From: Paenibacillus hunanensis
GTDB lineage: Bacteria; Bacillota; Bacilli; Paenibacillales; Paenibacillaceae
Direction of reading: 5' to 3'
Length of the DNA stretch: 64,000 nucleotides
Assembly: GCF_014645615.1 (NCBI RefSeq)
Contig: NZ_BMMB01000003.1
Span: 372,001 to 436,000 of the forward strand
The notes under the pieces are model-generated. The model had not been told where the DNA came from. It searched no databases and saw only the letters and a list, made by a program, of their open reading frames with translations. Positions 51,333 through 60,447 of the stretch are shown here, in pieces (position 1 is the first letter of the stretch; each line of letters begins with the position of its first letter). The translations under genes were made by a program, and so were the position numbers.

Positions 51333-52329
51333 TATTCATTCCCCCATCATTCACTTGCGCACAGCGATCTGCAAATTGCTGACATAGCTCCTCAACGTCT
51401 TCACGGCGAGCGAGCTGGTCTAGCCATGCCTGCGGAATCGCGTTATATCCATAATAAATACCAGCAAGTCCACCTGTCACTGCACCCGTTGTATCGGTAT
51501 CCTCACCTAGATTGACCGCTTGAAGCACCGCGTCACGGTAGCTGTTCGTATGCAATAACGTCCACAGGCTAGCCTCCAGTGTATGCAGCACATAGCCACT
51601 CGATGCGATCTGCTCCTGTGTTAATCTAACAAGCGAGCCATTCCATATCCGCTCGAAGCGCTCTATTTCTGCATGCTCCAGATAATATTCACGAATCGTC
51701 AGACAAAGGGCATCGTAATGCTCGGCAAGTGTACGCTGCTGCCCGTACGTTAACAATCCAATAGCAAATTCAATATAGATCACCCCTGCCAAAATGGACA
51801 CCGGATGACGGTGCGTCAGTGACGATACACGGCGAATCCATGCATAGCGCGTCGCGCGATCTTCATGTACAAGCCGATAGGCGAGCGGCAGAATGCGCAT
51901 CAGTGAGCCATTACCATTGCTGTATTCATCTCCCCCTCCTGCTTCCTCAGCCGGAAGGTGAGCTTCCTCGATCCGCTGAATCGCCTGTCTGGTGGCGATG
52001 CCGATATCGAATAATTCGTCATGCGCTGTCCATAGCCCCTGACGATACCACTGAATAAAACGGCGACCGAGATCATCGGTATCCAGCATCGGATGAATAC
52101 TCAAGCTGGATAACAGACACATGGTCATCGTACTATCATCCGACCACGTGCCCGGCGGCTGACGATGTGTGCCATAGCCGATCATATCGGTGGCTGGATG
52201 GTGAGCAATTTCGGAACGAGACATAAATTCATAAGGCACACCGACGGCATCGCCGACAAACAAGCCGATGATGCCATCACGTACCTTTTGTAATGGATGG
52301 TCAAGTTGAGAAGCTTCATTATTATTCAT
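51325..52329 (-). CDS. ADP-ribosylglycohydrolase family protein
   Basis: A 334-residue cytoplasmic protein of the DraG/ARH family. Metal-binding motifs are GLFVGDAVGVPYEFMSR, PPGTWSDDSTMTMCL, YSNGNGSLMRILPLA and VNLGEDTDTTGAVTGGLAG, giving the two magnesium sites. Such enzymes remove ADP-ribose from proteins, nucleic acids or small molecules. AAAGGAAG precedes ATG 52329. It is first in a unit with DUF1361 and the YesM/YesN genes, with no obvious ADP-ribosyltransferase nearby. Confidence 0.93.
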   Translation of the reverse strand: MNNNEASQLDHPLQKVRDGIIGLFVGDAVGVPYEFMSRSEIAHHPATDMIGYGTHRQPPGTWSDDSTMTMCLLSSLSIHPMLDTDDLGRRFIQWYRQGLWTAHDELFDIGIATRQAIQRIEEAHLPAEEAGGGDEYSNGNGSLMRILPLAYRLVHEDRATRYAWIRRVSSLTHRHPVSILAGVIYIEFAIGLLTYGQQRTLAEHYDALCLTIREYYLEHAEIERFERIWNGSLVRLTQEQIASSGYVLHTLEASLWTLLHTNSYRDAVLQAVNLGEDTDTTGAVTGGLAGIYYGYNAIPQAWLDQLARREDVEELCQQFADRCAQVNDGGMNNE

Positions 52330-52582
52330 ATTTATGTACTTCCTTTCTACTGCTATTCATTCACCGTTCATTTCTTTCAGTGCTGACTAGCTTTTTTGAA
52401 TGATCATGTAGCCTAGCCAAAGGGTAGACAATTGATGATATAATTATTTTAATATACCGTCCGCCTTTAGCATATGATCGGCGCAATGCTTTATTGTACA
52501 GCATGGATAGCTGCGCCATATTCTGAAGGCAATACAACCTGCAACTATAGCGAGCTGAACCCGAATTGAAGGAGTGAGCACC

Positions 52583-53383
52583 ATGATTATCGATATTCAG
52601 CATGTGAACTGGCAACGTGAGACAGGTACCATTATCAACGATATTTCCTGGCAGGTACAGCCGGGCGAGCACTGGTGTCTGCTCGGGCTGAATGGCTCCG
52701 GTAAAACAACGCTGCTCAATATGATTAATGGATACATATGGCCAACCACTGGAAAAGTAGCGGTGCTTGGTGAAAAATACGGCGAAGTCGATCTGCGTGA
52801 GCATCGCAAAAAGATTGGCTGGGTTAGCACCTCACTCCAGCAACGTCTACACGGACGCGATACCGCAGAAAGCATTGTTTTGAGTGGCAAATTTGCCTCG
52901 ATTGGCGTCTATAACCAGATTGGTGAGCAGGAGCGTGAACAGGCGCTTTTGCTCATGCGTCAGCTGGATGCTGAGCATCTGACCGGACGCACCTATGATA
53001 CCTTATCTCAAGGAGAGCGGCAACGTATCCTCATTGCACGCGCACTGATGGCAGAGCCGGAATTGCTCATTTTGGATGAGCCCTGTACAGGATTGGATAT
53101 TTTCGCGCGAGATCAATTGCTACATCGTGTACAGCATATTGCCACTGGAGCGCAGGCACCTACACTGATCTATGTGACTCACCATATTGAGGAAATTATG
53201 CCTTGCTTCAACAAAACATTATTGCTGCGCGGTGGAGAAGTATTCGCGGCTGGCGATACAACCGATATGCTGGCTTCCGAGCGGCTGAGTGAATTTTTCA
53301 GTACAGCTGTCGATGTGCGCCCTGAGCCCGGTGGACGGTATTCGATCCGGCTGACGGGACAGGATGCACAATCACAAGCATAG
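52583..53383 (+). CDS. ABC transporter ATP-binding protein (YlmA-like)
   Basis: A 266-residue ATPase. It has Walker A LGLNGSGKTTLLNMI (residues 35-50), the signature TLSQGERQRILIARALM, Walker B LLILDEPCTGLDI and the switch YVTHHIEE. No permease is adjacent, and the YlmA-like sequence is usually found alone, so it may act in an unknown transport or regulatory role. AAGGAG precedes ATG 52583; a GTG nine bases earlier overlaps that site. It diverges from the ADP-ribosylglycohydrolase gene. Confidence 0.92.
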   Translation: MIIDIQHVNWQRETGTIINDISWQVQPGEHWCLLGLNGSGKTTLLNMINGYIWPTTGKVAVLGEKYGEVDLREHRKKIGWVSTSLQQRLHGRDTAESIVLSGKFASIGVYNQIGEQEREQALLLMRQLDAEHLTGRTYDTLSQGERQRILIARALMAEPELLILDEPCTGLDIFARDQLLHRVQHIATGAQAPTLIYVTHHIEEIMPCFNKTLLLRGGEVFAAGDTTDMLASERLSEFFSTAVDVRPEPGGRYSIRLTGQDAQSQA

Positions 53384-53591
53384 GCGTAAATATCGCTTTT
53401 ATGTTTGTTGTCAAAATAGACAGGGCAACGTTATACAAAGGGCTACATGATCTCATATTAAAGTGACATCACTCATGCGATGTAATTTGAGACTGATATG
53501 AATCTAGCTTGGACGCAAGAGTACATGCCATCCGAACGAGCTTGAACATTACGAATCTACTAACCACCCATTGAAAGGGGTTCATCTATTC

Positions 53592-54569
53592 ATGAAATAT
53601 CGATATCTTGGTCGTAGTGGCTTGCAGGTTTCGCTGCTGGGTCTTGGCACCAATTCGTTTGGTAAGCGTGCCGATAAAAAAACATCGATCGAGATTCTAC
53701 ACGCTGCGATTGATAGCGGTGTGAACTTTATTGATACAGCTAATATTTATGCGAATACCGCTTCAGAGGAAATTATCGGTGACGGGCTTAAAGGGGCTAA
53801 GCGCTACGATGTCATTCTGGCGACTAAGGCAGGCTTGCCACGTGGCGAGGGTGCCAATCAACGAGGCTCGTCACGCTTTCATATCCAGCGTGAGCTGGAA
53901 GACAGTCTGCGTCGACTGCAAACCGATCATATCGATCTATACCAGATTCATACATTTGATCCTAATACACCGCTTGAAGAAACATTACGCACGTTAGAGC
54001 ATCTCGTTCAATCCGGTAAAGTTCGTTATATCGGCGCTTCCAATTATGCCGCATGGGAGCTGATGAAGGCGCTCGGCATCAGTGATCGACTCGGACTGGA
54101 GCGATTCGTATCGATTCAGACGTCCTATTCTCTCGCTGACCGTACACCCGAACAAGAATTAATGCCACTCTGTCTTGATCAGGGCATTGGCATCATTCCT
54201 TATTTCCCACTGGCAGGTGGTATTTTGACTGGCAAATATTCGCAGGAGGATGAGGCCCCTGCTGGCTCGCGTGCGGATAAAGACCCTTCGTTTAATCGAC
54301 TCATGACCGGCGAGCGGATCGGACTTGCAGATGGCATTAGCTGGTCGGCGCGTTCACTTTCGATCGATCCAGCGGTATTATCACTGGCATGGCTGATGGA
54401 GCAACCTGCCGTATCCAGCATTATTGCAGGTGCCACTTCCGTAGCGCAGCTGAACAATAATCTGAACAGTGTGAATGTGGTGCTGAGCGATAAGATCAAG
54501 GAAGAGCTGGAGCATCTGAGCAAGCCCTTCCGCTATAGTGAGCCATTTGCTACGTATCGTCTCTGGTAA
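53592..54569 (+). CDS. Aldo/keto reductase
   Basis: A 325-residue (alpha/beta)8 NADPH-dependent reductase. It has YRYLGRSGLQVSLLGLG at the start, the catalytic Asp/Tyr region NFIDTANIYANTASEE, Lys in VILATKAG and His in YQIHTFDPN, with the cofactor end VSSIIAGATSVAQLNNNL. It resembles the YghZ/YvgN class that reduces aldehydes such as methylglyoxal. GAAAGGGG lies 11 nt before ATG 53592. It is probably a single gene or read with the next gene, 128 bp downstream. Confidence 0.93.
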   Translation: MKYRYLGRSGLQVSLLGLGTNSFGKRADKKTSIEILHAAIDSGVNFIDTANIYANTASEEIIGDGLKGAKRYDVILATKAGLPRGEGANQRGSSRFHIQRELEDSLRRLQTDHIDLYQIHTFDPNTPLEETLRTLEHLVQSGKVRYIGASNYAAWELMKALGISDRLGLERFVSIQTSYSLADRTPEQELMPLCLDQGIGIIPYFPLAGGILTGKYSQEDEAPAGSRADKDPSFNRLMTGERIGLADGISWSARSLSIDPAVLSLAWLMEQPAVSSIIAGATSVAQLNNNLNSVNVVLSDKIKEELEHLSKPFRYSEPFATYRLW

Positions 54570-54697
54570 TATGTTTATACCGCTAGCCTACGATTCGTTT
54601 CATTACGCATTATTAGTATTCAGCATTGGAAAATAAGATAGAATCCAAGCATTATTGTAATAGCGCACCATCGCATATTTTATTAAGGAGGAATTCG

Positions 54698-55807
54698 ATG
54701 AGCACATCTTCCAGCTTCAATCCAAACAACGCTACATCTATATCATCACAGCCTGCGCAGCGTGTACCGTATCCAGCTGCGATCACTTTTCCTGCACCCC
54801 TTCAGCCTGGCGATCGAATCGCCCTGACGGCACCATCGAGTGGAGTCCGCGCTGATCTGCATCAGCTCGTTTACCGTATGCGTGATTATCTGATTGAACT
54901 GGGATATGAGCCAGTAATCGGCGATAGCATGTGGACAAATTATAAATGCGTCAGCTTGCCAAAGGCTGAACGTGCCGCGGAGCTGGAGCGCTATCTGCTC
55001 GATGAAGAGATCAAAGCGATCGTCCCTCCATGGGGTGGCGAATTCCTGATGGAGCTGTTGCCACTCCTGAACTGGGAACGCATCCGTCAGCTACCGCCCA
55101 AATGGATTCTTGGCTTTTCCGATATTAGCACACTGACATTCGCATATACCTTGCAAACAGGATATGGAAGTGCGCATGGACCAAGCGGTGTGGATATTGC
55201 ACAATCGAAGGATGAAACGACCTCACGCTGGCATGATCTGCTGACTGCCACCAGCGGCCAATCGATCGAACAGTCATCCTCGGCGATGTATCAATCAAAG
55301 GCTGATTATAGCCGTGCTGGATTCACGCTTGATGCACCAACGCGCTGGGAATGGCTCGGCCACGAGCAACAATCCGAAGCGGAGCTAACTGTCTCCGGTC
55401 GTTTAATAGGCGGATGTCTGGATGTACTTGCCGCATTGGTCGGCACACCTTGGGCACAAGTGACTGACTTTATCCAGCAATACGGTGAACAGGATGGCAT
55501 GATCTGGTATTTGGAAAGCTGTGAATTGAATGCAGGTGCGATTTATCGACATCTGTGGCAAATGAGGCAAGCCGGCTGGTTCCAGCATACGCATGCGGTG
55601 CTGATCGGTAGACCTGCTGGCTATAAGCCACTACAGGAGTTTGAACTGATCGACGCGCTGCATATGGTATTTGACGAGCTGAATATCCCGGTCGTGTATG
55701 GTGTCGATATTGGACATATTCCACCACAGATTACAATGATTAATGGCGCGCTAGCGAAGGTTCATGTGCAAAATGGAAGCGGCACGGTTACACAAACCCT
55801 AGCGTAA
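54698..55807 (+). CDS. LD-carboxypeptidase / MccF-like peptidase (family S66)
   Basis: A 369-residue cytoplasmic S66 serine peptidase. Motifs are LQPGDRIALTAPSSGV, IKAIVPPWGGEFLMELLPLL, the nucleophile Ser141 in ILGFSDISTLTFA, the Glu of WYLESCELNAG and the His of GVDIGHIPPQITM, forming a Ser-Glu-His triad. Family members trim the terminal D-Ala of muropeptides in recycling, or inactivate microcin C-like peptide nucleotides (MccF). The longer loop and the NYKCVSLPKAERAAEL segment favour the MccF-type branch, but this is not certain. AAGGAGG before ATG 54698 is ideal. Confidence 0.9.
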   Translation: MSTSSSFNPNNATSISSQPAQRVPYPAAITFPAPLQPGDRIALTAPSSGVRADLHQLVYRMRDYLIELGYEPVIGDSMWTNYKCVSLPKAERAAELERYLLDEEIKAIVPPWGGEFLMELLPLLNWERIRQLPPKWILGFSDISTLTFAYTLQTGYGSAHGPSGVDIAQSKDETTSRWHDLLTATSGQSIEQSSSAMYQSKADYSRAGFTLDAPTRWEWLGHEQQSEAELTVSGRLIGGCLDVLAALVGTPWAQVTDFIQQYGEQDGMIWYLESCELNAGAIYRHLWQMRQAGWFQHTHAVLIGRPAGYKPLQEFELIDALHMVFDELNIPVVYGVDIGHIPPQITMINGALAKVHVQNGSGTVTQTLA

Positions 55808-55884
55808 GTCGCTAATAGCAGCGTCTATCCGCACTGCCTTCAACCTAATCTATATTTCTCTCTTCCTATATGCCTTTATCTGTG

Positions 55885-56003
55885 GCTATGTGCTATGTGC
55901 TATGTGCTATGTGCTATGTGCTATGTGCTATGTGCTATGTGCTATGTGCTATGTGCTATGTGCTATGTGCTATGTGCTATGTGCTATGTGCTATGTGCTA
56001 TGT
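55885..56003. repeat. Microsatellite (GCTATGT)x17
   Basis: Seventeen perfect copies of a 7-bp unit lie between the 3' ends of the LD-carboxypeptidase gene and the VanZ gene. The lack of imperfect copies suggests recent expansion or ongoing homogenisation. Confidence 0.98.
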
Positions 56004-56032
56004 TGCAAAGTATAACTCACAGATATAAATAC

Positions 56033-56070
56033 CAAAACAGGACGTTCGAGGCGTGAACGTCCTATTTTCT
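56033..56070. terminator. Bidirectional terminator
   Basis: AGGACGTTC (56039-56047) pairs with GAACGTCCT (56055-56063) around a short loop, followed by ATTTTCT; AAAAC on the other side gives a T-run on the minus strand. Confidence 0.85.
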
Positions 56071-56129
56071 ATGTACTGTTATATCGTTATTTTACAGCTA
56101 CCATACAATTAGCTTTCCTATTAACACTC

Positions 56130-56600
56130 TCACTTCGCTCGACGCCAGCGAATCATCAGCATGAATAGCGCATAACCCCCACCTGCCCCCAATGTATTAA
56201 GCAAAATATCATCCACATCGAAGGTTCCACGCCGAGTAGCCAGCTGCATTAGCTCCAACAGCAGAATCCAACCCGCAAACCCAAAGGTAAACATCCAAAA
56301 CCGTACCCTTAGCACCATCGGAATCAGCACACCAAACGGAACAAATACCGCTATATTCCCAAGCAAATTAATCCACTGATCCAGCCTGCTACCTACACGC
56401 ATCATGGCAAATTCAACAATTGTATGCAGCGGTATGATATTGTAGCGATAAGGCGTATCTGCATTCGGTGCTGAGCGTCCGAAGCCCCAGAACATCCAAT
56501 ACAGTAGCAAGCCTGTATAAGCAAGCAGTACGCCTGCCGCAACATACTGCCAGACCGATACCCATTGGCGTGTTTCTATTCTTTTGCGCTTTTGCCTCAT
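56130..56600 (-). CDS. VanZ-like membrane protein
   Basis: A 156-residue membrane protein with four helices and the VanZ pattern: YRYNIIPLHTIVEF, WINLLGNIAVFVPFGVLIPMV, ILLLELMQLATRRGTFDVDDI and a C-terminal LNTLGAGGGYALF. VanZ homologues contribute to teicoplanin-type glycopeptide tolerance in some bacteria, but most members have unknown function. Its start overlaps the upstream acetyltransferase stop by 4 bp (ATGA), indicating translational coupling. Confidence 0.9.
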   Translation of the reverse strand: MRQKRKRIETRQWVSVWQYVAAGVLLAYTGLLLYWMFWGFGRSAPNADTPYRYNIIPLHTIVEFAMMRVGSRLDQWINLLGNIAVFVPFGVLIPMVLRVRFWMFTFGFAGWILLLELMQLATRRGTFDVDDILLNTLGAGGGYALFMLMIRWRRAK

Positions 56601-57151
56601 TGTCGTTCTATCACTCCTCGCTCTACCAGCACATCATGCAAGCTTTCCCAGACCAGTGCGGTTTCACGGCATACCTTACCGCCGATGCGGATCGTTTTTT
56701 CCTGCACAGGTATAGCACCTGTATGCTTGTAAAATTGCAATGCTGGATTACCGTTGAGCACCCATACTACTGCCGATATATAGCCGCTTTGATACAGGTA
56801 TTGAAGCATCTGATCCAGTAACCGTCTGCCCCAGCCTTGACCCTGTACATGAGCGAGCAAATATAAGGCGTACACTTCACCGTCATATTGCGCAGCAGGA
56901 AAACTTGATTCCCGGTTCCTACCTCCACTAATAAAGCCAACGATACGTCGCTGTTCATTTTCCAGCACGATCACATCATGCTCGGTCTTAGCCTCACGCA
57001 GACGTTCTACCCATGCCTGCTCGCGTTGCACTATCGAAAGCTGCTGTAAATAGGCTTCATCCAGTAGCCCGCTATAGGTCGTCTGCCAGCTCTGCACATG
57101 AACAGCAGCAATGTCGGCTGCGTCGCTCAGCTTAGCCGCACGAATCATCAT
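56597..57151 (-). CDS. GNAT-family N-acetyltransferase
   Basis: A 184-residue single GNAT domain. IRAAKLSDAADIAAVHVQSW at the start, VYALYLLAHVQGQGWGRRLL (acetyl-CoA loop Q-x-x-G-x-G) and VVWVLNGNPALQFYKHTGAI are typical. The substrate is unknown. The start overlaps the upstream YqeK-Nudix gene stop by 4 bp and its stop overlaps the VanZ gene start by 4 bp, so the three are co-translated. Confidence 0.88.
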   Translation of the reverse strand: MMIRAAKLSDAADIAAVHVQSWQTTYSGLLDEAYLQQLSIVQREQAWVERLREAKTEHDVIVLENEQRRIVGFISGGRNRESSFPAAQYDGEVYALYLLAHVQGQGWGRRLLDQMLQYLYQSGYISAVVWVLNGNPALQFYKHTGAIPVQEKTIRIGGKVCRETALVWESLHDVLVERGVIERQ

Positions 57152-58392
57152 TCATTCTCGCTCCCACTATATAATAATCCCGTCTCCTCCGTGTCAGTGA
57201 ACGCTTCGCCTGACTGCGATTGCTGCCATGCATAATAGCCCATCCGATAAAAGTCTGCCAGATCATCGCGTCCGGTACTGCGAAAGCGCTGCTCAGCTTG
57301 TTCAATTGTTACGATATCCACCGTCTCAATCTGCTCTCCATCCGCTGGATTCAGCGGCTTCCCATCAAGCTTCACCTGTCCATAGCCAGCCATGCGAATA
57401 AAATGTGGATGCGGAATATGCGGTCGATAGGCAATCGGTGCAGAGGATTCACATGCAAAGTAGCCAAATAGATGATAGTTCAGCAACGTACCGCCCATCT
57501 CCTCGGCTACTTCTCGTTGCAGTCCATCCATCGGTGCCTCCTGTGGTTCCAGCGTACCGCCTGGTAATTCCCAGCGACCATCCGTTAAACGAATCATCAC
57601 CAGCTGATCACCCACCATCGGTACAATCGACACATTGCTAACAAGCGCCTGCTGATCCGGGCGTAATATCCTGCGCGGCTGAAAATGGGCTGTAACGGGT
57701 CCCCAGTGGATCGGCGCAGCTAAGGCAGGCAGTGAGCGCCAGTACTCTTCTGCTGCCAGTATATATCGTGCCGCTTCCAGCCACGGATGAATAACGGCTA
57801 GCTTGCCCGGCTCACCGAGCATCGCTTCGATATAGACATGAATCGCCTGCTCCAAGGATACCTCTGCTTCCTTGCGCATCGCAGCGATATAAGGCGCTGC
57901 ATCGGAATCGGCCCATGACAGCTTATCCGCCACGAATAATAGCTTATCCAGTAGCTCCAGATCACCACGCAGGGTAGTATGGCATTCAATCGCATGTAAT
58001 AGCTCCCACTGCTTATAGCCCAGTACATGCTGAGCAATCCATGCTGACAATCGTTGATGCAGCAAAAATGGCACCTGACGCTCTGCCTCCACTGTAGCAA
58101 GACCGTACTGACAGGCAAGTGTCCACTTTTCCGTATCCGGTATAACGGTTGATAGATCATGTAGCCAGCCTGCCAGTATCGACAGCTCTTCATTTGCTCC
58201 ATATTGACGAGCCAGATGCTGTGCCTGCTCTGCTACTGCCTGACTATGCAGCCATGTATCTCGCTGTCCATTATGATCAAATGCTCGCTCTATATATGTA
58301 TGAATCGCTTCCCCTGCTTCATATACTGGTAAATATGCTTTAAGCTCATCAGGAATAATGACTTGATTGGGCTTCCATACTAATAATGACAT
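57148..58392 (-). CDS. YqeK-type HD phosphohydrolase fused to Nudix hydrolase
   Basis: A 414-residue fusion. The N-terminal HD domain (about 30-190) matches the YqeK diadenosine tetraphosphate hydrolases, with His49, His78-Asp79 (LAGWLHDLST), a Gln-Arg-Leu-Ser-Ala-Trp region, IECHTTLRGDLELLDKLLFVADK and late metal ligands. The C-terminal Nudix domain (about 255-385) has a complete Nudix box, GTLEPQE then seven residues, then REVAEEMGG. Both halves hydrolyse nucleotide diphosphate-linked substrates. It is the first gene of an overlapping three-gene unit with a GNAT and a VanZ gene. The substrate of the fused enzyme is not known. Confidence 0.9.
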   Translation of the reverse strand: MSLLVWKPNQVIIPDELKAYLPVYEAGEAIHTYIERAFDHNGQRDTWLHSQAVAEQAQHLARQYGANEELSILAGWLHDLSTVIPDTEKWTLACQYGLATVEAERQVPFLLHQRLSAWIAQHVLGYKQWELLHAIECHTTLRGDLELLDKLLFVADKLSWADSDAAPYIAAMRKEAEVSLEQAIHVYIEAMLGEPGKLAVIHPWLEAARYILAAEEYWRSLPALAAPIHWGPVTAHFQPRRILRPDQQALVSNVSIVPMVGDQLVMIRLTDGRWELPGGTLEPQEAPMDGLQREVAEEMGGTLLNYHLFGYFACESSAPIAYRPHIPHPHFIRMAGYGQVKLDGKPLNPADGEQIETVDIVTIEQAEQRFRSTGRDDLADFYRMGYYAWQQSQSGEAFTDTEETGLLYSGSENE

Positions 58393-58459
58393 CTGCGCAC
58401 GCTCCTGTCCTTCGTTTCGACTACGGTATGAACCACATTATACACCTCTGTGTTTCCGC

Positions 58460-58528
58460 AAAACAAACAGGCTCATCGCTTCATCGTTTGCCTGTTATAT
58501 GGCAAATGAGTAGCAATGAGCCTGTTTT
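58460..58528 (-). terminator. Rho-independent terminator of the M3 peptidase gene
   Basis: On the minus strand AACAGGCTCATTGCT pairs with AGCGATGAGCCTGTT, followed by TGTTTTG. Confidence 0.88.
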
Positions 58529-58535
58529 CGTTTCA

Positions 58536-60230
58536 TTACAGCTTGCTATCGTCGATTCCGTTCAGCCAGGCTTCGATATCATCGATAACCGAAGCGACGC
58601 AGCCTTCCTGGAATGGAGAGATCAGACCCGCTACTTCAACAAGTCCGGTAAAGGACTTACTTCCGCCCTGCTTACACAGGTTCACATAGTCTGCCCACGC
58701 TGCCTTCTGATCCTGATGCATCTTTTTCCAGAACTGGAACGCGCAGATTTGAGCCAGCGTGTAGTCGATATAGTAGAAAGGCGCTTCATAGATATGTCCT
58801 TGCTTTTGCCAGTAACCACCTGCTGCCAGGAATGGGTTATCGCTCTGATCCCAGAATGGCAGGTACTTCTCTTCGATCGCTTTCCATGCCGCTTTACGCT
58901 CTGCTGGTGTGAATTCTGGATTGTCATAAATAACATGCTGGAATTCATCAACCGCTACACCGTAAGGAATAAAGTTCAGCGCACCGGACAGGTGATCGAA
59001 TTTGTACTTATCCGTATCTTCCTTGAAGAACAGCTCCATCCACGGCCATGTAAAGAATTCCATGCTCATCGAGTGAATTTCGGCTGCTTCATAGGTTGGC
59101 CAGATGTATTCCGGCACTTCAAAGTGACGGCTTTCATACACCTGGAAAGCATGTCCCATTTCATGGGTCAATACATCGATATCGCCCGATGTACCGTTAA
59201 AGTTAGCGAAGATGAATGGGCTCTGATAATCATTCAGGAAGGTACAGTAGCCACCACCCATTTTGCCTTTTTTACTGAGCAGATCCATCAGTTCATTTTC
59301 CTGCATCATCCGGTAAAAGGCATCAATCTCTGGAGACAGCTCCGAGTACATTTTCGCACCGTTGTTAATAATAAAGTCCGCATCACCCTTCGGTGTCGGG
59401 TTCCCGCTCTCAAAGCTAAACGATTGATCAAAATACGCCAGACGATCCAGACCAAGGCGTTGACGCTGACGCTCCTTCAAGCGTGCAGCAGCAGGTACGA
59501 TATATTCCTGTACCTGTTTACGGAAAGCCGCTACCTGTTCCGGGCCATAATCGGTACGATTCATACGCGCATACGCCAGCTCGGTAAATGTGTTATATCC
59601 CAGCTTGCGTGCGATCGTCGTACGTACTTTCACGAGTTCATCGTAGATGCGATCCAGCTCTTCGCTATTTTCCGCAAAAAATCCATAACGTGCTTCACCT
59701 GCACGCTGGCGCATGGAACGATCTTTCGATTGCTCAAAAGGTCCAAGCTGCGTCAATGTACGCTCTTCGCCTTCAAACGGAATTTTCGCCGAAGCGATCA
59801 ATTGTCCGTAAGCGGTAGTCAGCTTATTTTCCTGTTGCAGATCAGCGATAATGTCAGGATGGAATGTTTTCAGTGTCAGCTCAGCAGAGTTGAACAGCTG
59901 ATTACCCCATTTCTGTTCCAGCTCGCTGCGGAAAGCAGAATGTACAAGTGCTTTGTAATAGCTATCTATGTACTCCTGAAATACCGGGCCGATCTCATCC
60001 ATAAATTCCTGCTCAGCCTTATAAAAGGCATCCTCTGTATTGATCGAGTGACGCACCGATACGATCTGAGTTTGGGTGGAAAACGTATTGATTAGCTTGT
60101 TAATATCCGCCATTGCTTCATCCTGCTCCGCAAAGCTAGATGCTTCCTTAAAGCGGTTCAGCAGCAAATCAAAATTTGTTTTCAGCTCATCCATTTTGGG
60201 GCGCTGATAAGTAAATTCGCTAAACTTCAT
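58536..60230 (-). CDS. M3-family oligoendopeptidase
   Basis: A 564-residue zinc metallopeptidase of the M3 (PepF/oligoendopeptidase) family. The zinc site HEMGHAFQ lies near residue 350 (DVLTHEMGHAFQVYES), with the downstream Glu ligand in AAEIHSMSMEFFTW. It also has the conserved FANFNGTSGDIDVL lead-in and FYYIDYTLAQICAFQFW. It should degrade medium-sized peptides in the cytoplasm. GAGGTG lies 7 nt before ATG 60230, preferred over 60245. A terminator follows directly. The complementary strand also has a long open frame, taken to be a coincidence of codon bias. Confidence 0.95.
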   Translation of the reverse strand: MKFSEFTYQRPKMDELKTNFDLLLNRFKEASSFAEQDEAMADINKLINTFSTQTQIVSVRHSINTEDAFYKAEQEFMDEIGPVFQEYIDSYYKALVHSAFRSELEQKWGNQLFNSAELTLKTFHPDIIADLQQENKLTTAYGQLIASAKIPFEGEERTLTQLGPFEQSKDRSMRQRAGEARYGFFAENSEELDRIYDELVKVRTTIARKLGYNTFTELAYARMNRTDYGPEQVAAFRKQVQEYIVPAAARLKERQRQRLGLDRLAYFDQSFSFESGNPTPKGDADFIINNGAKMYSELSPEIDAFYRMMQENELMDLLSKKGKMGGGYCTFLNDYQSPFIFANFNGTSGDIDVLTHEMGHAFQVYESRHFEVPEYIWPTYEAAEIHSMSMEFFTWPWMELFFKEDTDKYKFDHLSGALNFIPYGVAVDEFQHVIYDNPEFTPAERKAAWKAIEEKYLPFWDQSDNPFLAAGGYWQKQGHIYEAPFYYIDYTLAQICAFQFWKKMHQDQKAAWADYVNLCKQGGSKSFTGLVEVAGLISPFQEGCVASVIDDIEAWLNGIDDSKL

Positions 60231-60447
60231 GCACTTGCACCTCACTGTAATAGTCTCGGAATGTACCGGCTAACTCTATGTTACTAAATTTCACACTAAG
60301 TGAACAGATTTTTTATCCGCTGGTCGAATAAAACTGTAAAATGTCCTACATATACTCCATATAAATAGCGGATAGATGGCGAATAGTCCTAATTTAATAT
60401 GCAATTATTCCCATCGTTTTCGGAATAAAGGCATAGTTAGTAGCATA

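Larger units (their letters stand above)
55808..56129. other. Intergenic region with microsatellite and terminator
   Basis: About 320 bp between convergent genes, largely occupied by the GCTATGT array (55885-56003) and the terminator at 56033-56070. Confidence 0.5.

Noticed and set aside
58386..60095. A 569-codon open frame on the plus strand opposite the M3 peptidase gene
   Set aside because: It mirrors the peptidase gene almost codon for codon, has no ribosome binding site, is Cys/Phe/Ile-rich without domains, and the minus-strand frame has all M3 motifs.
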